From: a virus
Virus record (IMG/VR): IMGVR_UViG_3300009285_008221
Coordinates: 1-20,911 of that record
DNA length: 20,911 nucleotides
Strand: one strand, 5' to 3'
The first letter of the stretch is position 1. Every line of letters starts with the position of its first letter. This document shows, piece by piece, positions 13,327 through 17,918 of this stretch. The notes under the pieces were generated by a model. It was given only the letters and a program-made list of their open reading frames with translations. It was not told the origin of the DNA and ran no database searches. The translations under genes and the position numbers were made by a program.

Positions 13327-13695
13327 ATGGGCACGCTGAAGGAACGCATTCTGCAGTTCGTGCGGGACAATCCGGGCGCATCATTTGTGCACCTTTGCAG
13401 GGCTCTTCCGGAGTGTGCGGGCGACCTTGCGCTGAGCCCGATCGCCTCGCCGCTGATTGCGTTCTGGTTCACGTCCGCCGAGGCCGCCGACGCCATCAGG
13501 GAACTCGTACGGGATGAAAAGCTGCACCTTGAGATAACGACCCGGCTCGTGTACGAGATCGACGGGGCGAGCGGCCGGGACCAGGCCCTCAATCTTCCGC
13601 GCGTAAAAGGGGCCTACCAGTATTCGCGGATCCACTGGCTGCCGGTGCTTCTTTGTGAGGGCCCGCCACAGTTCGGGAAAGCCCTCCCGCAGTAG
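13327..13695 (+). CDS. Winged-helix-like conserved hypothetical protein, 122 aa
   Basis: ATG 13327 is preceded by GGGGGGAATTGCC, a strong ribosome site. KERILQFVRDNPGASFVHLC at the N-terminus and EAADAIRELVRDEKLHLE in the middle look like a winged-helix regulator, with LVYEIDG as the wing and LPRVKGAYQ...HWLPVLL near the end, a pattern I recall from small proteobacterial proteins of unknown function. It points against the surrounding leftward genes and begins 50 bp from the leftward gene starting at 13276, so that gap must hold divergent promoters if it is expressed; I see no convincing -10/-35 pair there. A conflicting leftward ORF overlaps it almost completely. Confidence 0.65.
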   Translation: MGTLKERILQFVRDNPGASFVHLCRALPECAGDLALSPIASPLIAFWFTSAEAADAIRELVRDEKLHLEITTRLVYEIDGASGRDQALNLPRVKGAYQYSRIHWLPVLLCEGPPQFGKALPQ

Positions 13696-13758
13696 CTCCA
13701 TGTGCTCTGCGTTGTGACGGTCGAAGCGCACTTCGGTGCGTTCCGGGCGTTGGCTCAT
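13381..13758 (-). CDS. Possible leftward gene overlapping the opposite-strand gene, 125 aa
   Basis: ATG 13758 overlaps the stop of the upstream gene (ATGA), which suggests translation at least starts here. MSQRPERTEVRFDRHNAEHM and the next 40 residues look plausible, but the second half (Arg/Gly-rich) reads like antisense of the rightward gene 13327-13695. Either the two are truly antisense-overlapping or this one is not a real full-length gene. No family recognised. Confidence 0.35.
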   Translation of the reverse strand: MSQRPERTEVRFDRHNAEHMELLREGFPELWRALTKKHRQPVDPRILVGPFYARKIEGLVPAARPVDLVHEPGRYLKVQLFIPYEFPDGVGGLGGREPERNQRRGDRAQRKVARTLRKSPAKVHK

Positions 13759-14135
13759 CGGGCGCTCCTCGGCGGGTGCTTGACCGCCGCGGCGCGGATG
13801 CGGTTGAGGCGCGCGCCGTAGCGCTCGGCCTCGGCTTTGGTGATCAGGTCGAGCAGCTGCGCGAAACTGATGGCGCCGGAGGCCTCGGCACTGAACTGCT
13901 TGAGGCTGCGCATGGAGCGGCGGACAAACTCGAATTCGCTGAAGGCATCGCGGCGCTTCCACCGCGCGAGCTGGCGCAGCTTCCACCGGAGCCAGTAAGT
14001 GGCCGCGAGGCGCTGCGCCGTCAGTGGGCGCGGCGGGGCGTAGACGTAGGAACGGGACGGGCGGCGGCCGGTGGCGCAGAGGTTCGGGGCCTCGACGGCG
14101 TAGATACTGTCTTTAAGGTGGCTGCGGGCATTCAC
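13755..14135 (-). CDS. First gene of leftward early operon, basic hypothetical protein, 126 aa
   Basis: GTG 14135 begins about 7 nt after a -10 element, so the mRNA would be essentially leaderless. The protein is basic and helical (AATYWLRWKLRQLARWKRRD; LLDLITKAEAERYGARLNRIR). No known domain. In lambda-like phages the first gene after the leftward promoter is often an antiterminator or regulator; the basic character fits RNA binding, but there is no recognisable N-protein motif. The early hairpin GCGGGC-GTGAAT-GCCCGC lies over its start. Confidence 0.6.
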   Translation of the reverse strand: MNARSHLKDSIYAVEAPNLCATGRRPSRSYVYAPPRPLTAQRLAATYWLRWKLRQLARWKRRDAFSEFEFVRRSMRSLKQFSAEASGAISFAQLLDLITKAEAERYGARLNRIRAAAVKHPPRSAR

Positions 14136-14142
14136 GCCCGCA

Positions 14143-14172
14143 GTTATAAACCATCAGTTGATGCTGTGTCAA
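14143..14172 (-). promoter_or_regulatory. Early leftward promoter
   Basis: Minus strand: TTGACA (14172-14167), 18-bp spacer, TATAAC (14148-14143). The -35 is a perfect consensus and overlaps the operator at 14169-14183. The expected start of transcription is at or next to GTG 14135. Confidence 0.75.
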
Positions 14173-14183
14173 CTGCGGGTTGA
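14169..14183. promoter_or_regulatory. Repressor operator, left
   Basis: TCAACTGCGGGTTGA: TCAAC and GTTGA arms around 5 bp, differing at only two spacer positions from the operator at 15014-15028. It overlaps the leftward -35. A CAGTTGA half-site at 14155-14161 is inverted relative to TCAACTG here and could extend the operator. Confidence 0.7.
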
Positions 14184-14203
14184 TGGTCGCGCAGAACGCT
14201 GAG

Positions 14204-14521
14204 TCAGGGTTTGCTTTTGGTTTTGTCAGCAGCGGCTTCCAGATCGGCCTGGAGCTTGTCTGACACATCAACAACGGCACCGAACCCCGAACGACGCAGA
14301 ATCGCGTTGCCCTGCTCGTTTATCGGGTCAACGTAGGGTTTCAATTTGTCGCGCACTGGTTTAACGAGTGAGTAGATAAACAAAAATCCGCGCCACACCA
14401 CCCATCCAACACCATATACGACAAGCAGTCGAATGAAGATTTCCGGCTTGCCGCTGATGATGTCGGCCAACAAGGCTGCAACGAGCGGTGCCCATAAAAA
14501 CACTTTGGTGCGGGTCTTCAT
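14204..14521 (-). CDS. Membrane protein downstream of repressor, 105 aa
   Basis: ATG 14521 with GAAGGAG eight bases upstream, inside the last codons of the repressor gene, so the two form an operon expressed in the lysogen. MKTRTKVFLWAPLVAALLAD and FIRLLVVYGVGWVVWRGFLF give two hydrophobic segments, then a charged soluble tail (KLQADLEAAADKTKSKP). Position and topology suggest a superinfection-exclusion or other lysogenic-conversion membrane protein, as often found beside phage repressors, but that is inference. A less GC-rich codon choice than its neighbours is noticeable. Confidence 0.75.
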   Translation of the reverse strand: MKTRTKVFLWAPLVAALLADIISGKPEIFIRLLVVYGVGWVVWRGFLFIYSLVKPVRDKLKPYVDPINEQGNAILRRSGFGAVVDVSDKLQADLEAAADKTKSKP

Positions 14522-14525
14522 TGAT

Positions 14526-14993
14526 CTACTCCTTCTTCTCGTTATCGACCTTCTTTCTCTCGGCCATGTCTTTCTTGATATCATCGATCATTGCCAAATA
14601 ATGCGATAGACGCTCAGATGCGACAAGGGAGTCTGCTCGCTCGATTTTATAACGAATGAAATCGAGTACCTGCTGGGCACTGTCATCGGGTAACGCGCCG
14701 ACGAGCTCGTTTAAGGATGATTCGGCTTGCTCAGGACCTTCGCCAAATAGGAGCCACCCCTCGCGAACGCCAAAGAACTCGGATAGCACCCGAAGATTTT
14801 CCGGTGTGATCGCGCCGCCTTTGCTCCACTTGTGCATTCCCTGGGGGCTGATTCGAATGCCCGTCTTTCGGTAAATAGCGTCAGACAACGCTTGATAGGC
14901 CATCCCCCCGCGTAGTCTTTCAAAGCGGTCTGCAAAGGTTCCCGTTTTCTCAACCATTGGTTGATTGTCTGGACGCTCCTTGACCGGGTCCAT
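14526..14993 (-). CDS. CI-like phage repressor
   Basis: From ATG 14993, 155 aa; ATG 14957 (143 aa, MVEKTGTF) is equally possible and neither has a good ribosome site. The N-terminal domain FADRFERLRGGMAYQALSDA, then GIRISPQGMHKWSKGGAITP and LRVLSEFFGVREGWLLFGEG is a classic XRE-type helix-turn-helix repressor. There is no Ser/Lys LexA-type peptidase domain; the C-terminal part is a short helical region (SAQQVLDFIRYKIERADSLV) ending in a charged tail, so induction must differ from lambda CI. It is divergent from the Cro-like gene across the operator region, and ATG 14957 sits inside an operator palindrome. Confidence 0.88.
   Translation of the reverse strand: MDPVKERPDNQPMVEKTGTFADRFERLRGGMAYQALSDAIYRKTGIRISPQGMHKWSKGGAITPENLRVLSEFFGVREGWLLFGEGPEQAESSLNELVGALPDDSAQQVLDFIRYKIERADSLVASERLSHYLAMIDDIKKDMAERKKVDNEKKE
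14950..14964. promoter_or_regulatory. Repressor operator overlapping repressor start
   Basis: TCAACCATTGGTTGA is a perfect palindrome of the TCAAC-N5-GTTGA type. It overlaps the alternative repressor start codon (14957), so binding here could give negative autoregulation. It may instead be a chance site, since it lies in coding sequence if translation starts at 14993. Confidence 0.5.
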
Positions 14994-15003
14994 AACCTCA
15001 TGG

Positions 15004-15032
15004 TTGACGTTTATCAACTGACGGTTGATAAT
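15004..15032 (+). promoter_or_regulatory. Early rightward promoter
   Basis: TTGACG (15004-15009), 17-bp spacer, GATAAT (15027-15032). Transcription would start around 15038-15039, at the ATG of the Cro-like gene. Confidence 0.75.
15011..15031. promoter_or_regulatory. Repressor operator, right
   Basis: TTATCAAC-TGACG-GTTGATAA, a 21-bp palindrome with perfect 8-bp arms covering the spacer and -10 of the rightward promoter. Its 15-bp core (15014-15028) matches the left operator. An extra GTTGA half-site at 15003-15007 suggests a second, weaker site. Confidence 0.75.
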
Positions 15033-15038
15033 TCCAGA

Positions 15039-15275
15039 ATGCATAAGCATCCCTTTGTGGAAGCCGTCGAGCTTGTGGGCAACAATCAATTGGCGCGCCA
15101 GCTGGGCGTAAGTCCGGAAATGGTCTCGAAGATGAAGCGGCGAGCCGCGCGCGAGCCGAGCTATCTCATCCCGTCGCGCTACCTGAAGCCTGTCGAATCC
15201 GCAACGCACGGAGTCGTGACGTGTGAGCGTCTTCTGTCGCCCCGGTGCGCGGCCGAAGAGGAGAAGGCCGCATGA
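15039..15275 (+). CDS. Cro-like/YdaS-type HTH regulator
   Basis: 78 aa from ATG 15039, which coincides with the predicted transcription start, so translation may be leaderless. FVEAVELVGNNQLARQLGVS followed by PEMVSKMKRR is a helix-turn-helix, then LIPSRYLKPVESATHGVVTC, the conserved end of the YdaS/Cro-like family (compare P-x-x-x-x-IE-x-A-T-x-G-x-V-T). It should bind the same operators as the repressor and favour lytic growth. The C-terminal 20 residues are extra compared with many Cro proteins. Confidence 0.85.
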   Translation: MHKHPFVEAVELVGNNQLARQLGVSPEMVSKMKRRAAREPSYLIPSRYLKPVESATHGVVTCERLLSPRCAAEEEKAA

Positions 15276-15277
15276 GC

Positions 15278-15514
15278 TTATTTCCCTGCATCGACGCGCC
15301 GCAGCGCATCCGCGAGAGTGGTCGCTCCATCCTTGATCTGCACCGCCAGGTGCTCGATGGCGCCCATGGGTGTGCCGGCGTCGCCATTGCCAAGGTATTT
15401 CAACTGAACCGCGATGCTGCCGAGTGCCTTGGCGATCGCGCCAAGCTGTGCGTCGTGAACCTTCGCCAGTTCCCGGATAGCCGCGGCCAAATCATTTCCT
15501 TGCGAGGTTGCCAT
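15278..15514 (-). CDS. Helical hypothetical protein opposite to early operon, 78 aa
   Basis: ATG 15514 with AGGAAG eight bases upstream, and TAA 2 bp from the end of the Cro-like gene. The product is largely helical and Ala/Leu-rich (LAAAIRELAKVHDAQLGAIA; AVQLKYLGNGDAGTPMGAIE), which reads as real protein. Its start codon shares bases with that of a rightward gene (CATG at 15512-15515). A rightward ORF on the same DNA (15272-15520) is less protein-like although it has a good ribosome site. Function unknown. Confidence 0.65.
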   Translation of the reverse strand: MATSQGNDLAAAIRELAKVHDAQLGAIAKALGSIAVQLKYLGNGDAGTPMGAIEHLAVQIKDGATTLADALRRVDAGK

Positions 15515-15704
15515 GTCTAGTTCTTCCTATGTGGGCCAGGTTGTTCGGTATCGCCGCGTTGGCGAGACCGTCTTGACGCAGTCTGTCATTGTCGAGGTCT
15601 TCTCCGAACAGCGCACGGCTCGCCTGGAAAACGGCGACCTGATGCGCACGGATCCGGCGCTTTACCCGGCCGGTGATCCAGCCGAGGACGCGACATCGGC
15701 ATGA
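15513..15704 (+). CDS. Small hypothetical protein, 63 aa
   Basis: ATG 15513 with GCGAGG six bases upstream. YVGQVVRYRRVGETVLTQSV and DLMRTDPALYPAGD suggest a small beta-barrel (SH3-like) protein with an acidic tail. The start codon overlaps that of the divergent gene. A TGA overlapping ATG 15701 would allow coupling to the next gene. Confidence 0.65.
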   Translation: MSSSSYVGQVVRYRRVGETVLTQSVIVEVFSEQRTARLENGDLMRTDPALYPAGDPAEDATSA

Positions 15705-15754
15705 AACCACTTCCCCAAGAGCGGCGTGAGCTCCAGCGCCAAGTAGGAGTATCC

Positions 15755-15907
15755 ATGACTGAATCCACCTCTGAAGCCCCCCGGCTGGACGAACGGCCCG
15801 CCGAATCGAAGCCTGAGCCCGTTGTAGGGCTGCTCGCTGAAATCCTCGAAGAGTTGCGGTGGCTACGCGCCGAAGTGCGACGCCTCAGTGCAGGAGGAGC
15901 GCCATGA
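15755..15907 (+). CDS. Small hypothetical protein, 50 aa
   Basis: ATG 15755 has AGGAG six bases upstream; a start at 15701 (ATGA coupled to the previous gene) would give 68 aa. Acidic, Pro-rich N-terminus and a C-terminal helix (LLAEILEELRWLRAEVRRLS) that looks like a short coiled coil. Overlaps the end of the opposite-strand gene by 23 bp. Function unknown. Confidence 0.55.
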   Translation: MTESTSEAPRLDERPAESKPEPVVGLLAEILEELRWLRAEVRRLSAGGAP

Positions 15908-16088
15908 CGGCCTGCCGGTCGACTTTCAATTCCTCGACCGCTTGGGAGAGCCAGTCCTGCGCTGGCGGCAGGGGTGGTGCGCCGTCTTTGAAAGCTTCCT
16001 TCGGCAGAGATGCATTGCGCAGTTCCTGGGCGCGACGCATGACAGCGAGCGTGATCAGGTATTCCAAAGACGTTTCGACTGCGGACAT
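15885..16088 (-). CDS. Small helical hypothetical protein, 67 aa
   Basis: ATG 16088 with GGAGG inside GGGAGGCCTCC just upstream. The sequence (ETSLEYLITLAVMRRAQELR and QAVEELKVDRQAVMALLLH) is helical and looks genuine. It shares its leader with the gene at 16337-16588: both start after the same GGGAGGCCTCC and code for S-x at position 2. Function unknown. Confidence 0.65.
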   Translation of the reverse strand: MSAVETSLEYLITLAVMRRAQELRNASLPKEAFKDGAPPLPPAQDWLSQAVEELKVDRQAVMALLLH

Positions 16089-16152
16089 GGAGGCCTCCCT
16101 GGTGGTTGAGATCGGGCGATCGCAACCGTACCACGGAGCGCCTCCGTGTGCC
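16082..16152. repeat. Duplicated leader, copy A
   Basis: 71 bp matching 16582-16656 almost perfectly at both ends, with a divergent middle of unequal length. It holds the GGAGGCCTCC palindrome with the ribosome site of the 16088 gene and a perfect hairpin CACGGAG-CGC-CTCCGTG (16132-16148). Confidence 0.75.
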
Positions 16153-16168
16153 TCGAAAGGCAGGCGGC

Positions 16169-16324
16169 ATGAACGCCGACTGGCGTGAGCAATGGGACGC
16201 CGAATGTCGCCTGCTGTGGGGCGTGTTGTACACAGACTACCTCGCCGAAGAGGCCGCTATCGCCGCGGCACGTGCGTGTGAAGCCAGCCCTGCGCCACGG
16301 GCCAACCCCGACAAATCGCTATGA
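16169..16324 (+). CDS. Small hypothetical protein, 51 aa
   Basis: ATG 16169 with an AGGCAGGCGG purine-rich ribosome site. EQWDAECRLLWGVLYTDYLA and EEAAIAAARACEA form helices, with a Pro/Asn tail. It starts 17 bp beyond copy A of the duplicated leader. No family recognised. Confidence 0.55.
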   Translation: MNADWREQWDAECRLLWGVLYTDYLAEEAAIAAARACEASPAPRANPDKSL

Positions 16325-16336
16325 GTGCCTTTCGCG

Positions 16337-16588
16337 TCAATGCTGCAGACCTCCAGGTGATTGATACCCTGCGCTGGCAAGCGTCTGAATTGCCGTTTTT
16401 AGGCATTCGATTAATTCCAGCGTCTGTTTTGGCGTCATCGCATAGTGTCTGCTTGGTATGGACTCGCGAAGAGGTTGCATTGAGGACACAAGATAGTAAG
16501 GGCGAATCAGAATGAGTCCTTCTGTTGCAACGGTGCGAACATCCATTGATGCAACAGGAAAAATCGCGATGTCGTTTTGCTCGGACAC
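16337..16588 (-). CDS. Small hypothetical protein, 83 aa
   Basis: GTG 16588 with GGAGG in the same GGGAGGCCTCC leader as the 16088 gene. VASMDVRTVATEGLILIRPY, then SSMQPLRESIPSRHYAMTPK and LIECLKTAIQTLASAG give a beta-beta-helix pattern that I recall in small phage proteins and that faintly resembles BssS-type proteins; I would not assign that name. It is less GC-rich than its neighbours. A rightward ORF on the same DNA (16321-16515) begins with an ATGA overlap but looks less protein-like. Confidence 0.65.
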   Translation of the reverse strand: MSEQNDIAIFPVASMDVRTVATEGLILIRPYYLVSSMQPLRESIPSRHYAMTPKQTLELIECLKTAIQTLASAGYQSPGGLQH

Positions 16589-16656
16589 GGAGGCCTCCCT
16601 GGTTACGGTTGATCGGCTCGCAACGACAACCGTACCACGGAGTGCCTCCGTGTGCC
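16582..16656. repeat. Duplicated leader, copy B
   Basis: 75 bp, counterpart of 16082-16152. The hairpin is CACGGAG-TGC-CTCCGTG (16636-16652): the arms are identical to copy A and the only change falls in the loop. It lies between the gene 16675-16866 and GTG 16588. Confidence 0.75.
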
Positions 16657-16674
16657 CCAGAGGGCGGGCCCCCT

Positions 16675-16866
16675 TCACGCCGGCCGCGGCGTCCAGCCGT
16701 GAGCGGTCCGGTCCTCGAACGCGAGACAGATCAGGCACTGCCGCTCGCTCTCGTCCCAGTAGTACCAAAGGTGCTGGCATGACTGCGCGGCGGGCGTTTC
16801 GGTCTCGTGGTGATGCGAGCGCCAAGGGCGCCGGCGTGCGGTGCACGGAGCTGGGATGGTGAGCAT
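16675..16866 (-). CDS. Small Cys/His protein, 63 aa
   Basis: ATG 16866 with AAGGA eight bases upstream. The C-terminal half contains CQHLWYYWDESERQCLICLA, a C-x-H...C-x-x-C arrangement typical of a small zinc finger, ending HGWTPRPA. The N-terminal part is basic. It is the first of the leftward genes here. Function unknown. Confidence 0.6.
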   Translation of the reverse strand: MLTIPAPCTARRRPWRSHHHETETPAAQSCQHLWYYWDESERQCLICLAFEDRTAHGWTPRPA

Positions 16867-16896
16867 CGGTCCGATCCTTCTTGTTGGTTCTGAAAC

Positions 16897-16923
16897 GGAT
16901 GCCAGTCGGCATTCTCTTTTTTT
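16897..16923 (+). terminator. Rho-independent terminator
   Basis: ATGCC-AGTC-GGCAT stem-loop, extendable by two more pairs including a G-T, followed by TTCTC and seven T. It could end rightward transcription before the replication unit. Confidence 0.6.
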
Positions 16924-16949
16924 GTCCGGCAAAAGTCTGTCCCTGCCTG

Positions 16950-16964
16950 TCCCTGAAACAGGGA
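16950..16964. repeat. Short inverted repeat with adjacent direct repeat
   Basis: TCCCTG-AAA-CAGGGA, a perfect 6-bp hairpin, preceded by two copies of CTGTCCCTG (16937-16945, 16947-16955). It is 20-45 bp ahead of the CII-like gene start (16983) and could be an operator for that gene; I cannot identify the protein. Confidence 0.45.
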
Positions 16965-16982
16965 ATCACCAGGAATGACCAT

Positions 16983-17388
16983 ATGAGCGAATCCGCTGCA
17001 CTGCCGTTTTTCGCCGATTGGAACGATGCGCTCACCGCGGTCGTGCACGCGTTGGGCGGGTTCAAACGAGCGGGCCTGGAGCTGCGGCCGGAGCTGCAGA
17101 CCAAGCACGAGGCCGCCGCGCAGTGGCTGCGCGATTGCCTCAACGCGGAGAAGCGCGACCGACTCTCGCCCGACCAGGTGCTGTACCTGCTGCGCCGGGC
17201 GCGCGAGATCAATTTCCACGCCGCCAAATACTGGTTCGATAGCGAACTCGGCTATCAGCAGGGGCCGCCGATCGCACCGCGCGATGAGCTCGCCACGCTC
17301 TTGCACCGGCAGGAGCAGCTGCCACCAGGCCGATCGCATCGAGCGCCTCACCAGGCCTCCGCTGCAGTCGCTCAAGAGCGTGGCCTGA
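16983..17388 (+). pseudogene. CII-like phage regulatory protein with apparent 1-nt frameshift
   Basis: ATG 16983 with CAGGA upstream. The first ~113 residues (LPFFADWNDALTAVVHALGG; AAQWLRDCLNAEKRDRLSPD; QVLYLLRRAREINFHAAKYW) resemble phage CII/CP76-type regulators: a helix-turn-helix with the LNP-x-x-x-x-L(S/T)P-like block. Around 17319-17323 (CTGCCACC) the original frame turns into a Pro/Arg/Ser-rich tail ending at 17432, while the +1 frame continues with HQADRIERLTRPPLQSLKSV and stops at 17388, which is what I expect from the family. One extra C explains this. A sequencing error or programmed frameshift are alternatives. As the first gene of the replication unit it may control lysis-lysogeny. 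Confidence 0.65.
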
Positions 17389-17463
17389 AAATTTTTTTGC
17401 CTTTCGCTTCGACGATCGGCGACACGTTGTAAAACGCCAGCGACAGCCCGGGAGGGCAGTGCG

Positions 17464-17709
17464 ATGGAAGAAGAACCAGGCATCTCGATCGAGGAAGCCG
17501 AGGCGCGTAATCCCGGCTGTCTCATCGTCGCGGTGCAGTACGGCAAGCCGGTGCTGCCCGAGTACCCGAAAGGCTGCTGGTGCTTACTCGCGGTGCCGAC
17601 GGCGAAGCTCGACTGGGTGGACACCTCGAAGCTGCCGGAGGCGCTGCGTTCGTTTGTTGAGTTCCGGCCGCGCTGCCTGGAGCTCCACGTGCCGAAGGCG
17701 GCGCCGTGA
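17464..17709 (+). CDS. Small hypothetical protein, 81 aa
   Basis: ATG 17464 with GGGAGGG upstream. Acidic N-terminus (EEEPGISIEEAEARNPGCLI), then a beta-rich Cys/Trp region (YGKPVLPEYPKGCWCLLAVP) and a C-terminal helix. Ends in GTGA overlap with the next gene and so belongs to the primase operon. Function unknown. Confidence 0.7.
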   Translation: MEEEPGISIEEAEARNPGCLIVAVQYGKPVLPEYPKGCWCLLAVPTAKLDWVDTSKLPEALRSFVEFRPRCLELHVPKAAP

Positions 17710-17918
17710 GCTACTTCGGGAGGGGCGATCGGGTGATTACGCCGACCGGCGAGACGGCGCAGGTAGTGTCCGTCGCGCCGGACGACCGGCTGCACCTCGA
17801 GTACGTCGGCGCGCTGCGGCGCGATCACGCGCAGCTTTCCCTACCGGCGAAGCTCTGCCGCAAGATCGAGCCGGGGCAGCGCGTCCCGGAACCGGCGCGG
17901 GTGAAGGTGCTGGCCTAA
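17706..17918 (+). CDS. Small beta-barrel-like hypothetical protein, 70 aa
   Basis: GTG 17706 overlaps the previous TGA; TAA overlaps the primase ATG (TAATG). FGRGDRVITPTGETAQVVSV followed by LHLEYVGALRRDHAQLSL reads like a small SH3/KOW-type barrel (G-D-x-V-x-x-P-x-G-x-x-G-x-V pattern). It may bind nucleic acid or the primase, but that is a guess based on fold and context. Confidence 0.7.
   Translation: MSYFGRGDRVITPTGETAQVVSVAPDDRLHLEYVGALRRDHAQLSLPAKLCRKIEPGQRVPEPARVKVLA

Noticed and set aside
15272-15520. Rightward ORF directly after the Cro-like gene
   Set aside because: It has a good ribosome site and ATGA overlap, but its protein sequence is irregular and looks like the antisense of the helical leftward protein; kept only as a finding.
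16321-16515. Rightward 64-codon ORF overlapping the stop of the 51-aa gene
   Set aside because: No ribosome site and a sequence that reads as antisense of the leftward 83-aa protein, which has a strong leader and protein-like composition.
17459-17917. N-terminal extension of the primase frame
   Set aside because: The same frame is open upstream to 17459 but reads Arg/Ala-rich shadow sequence; two small genes with coupled starts occupy it and ATG 17918 fits the family N-terminus.
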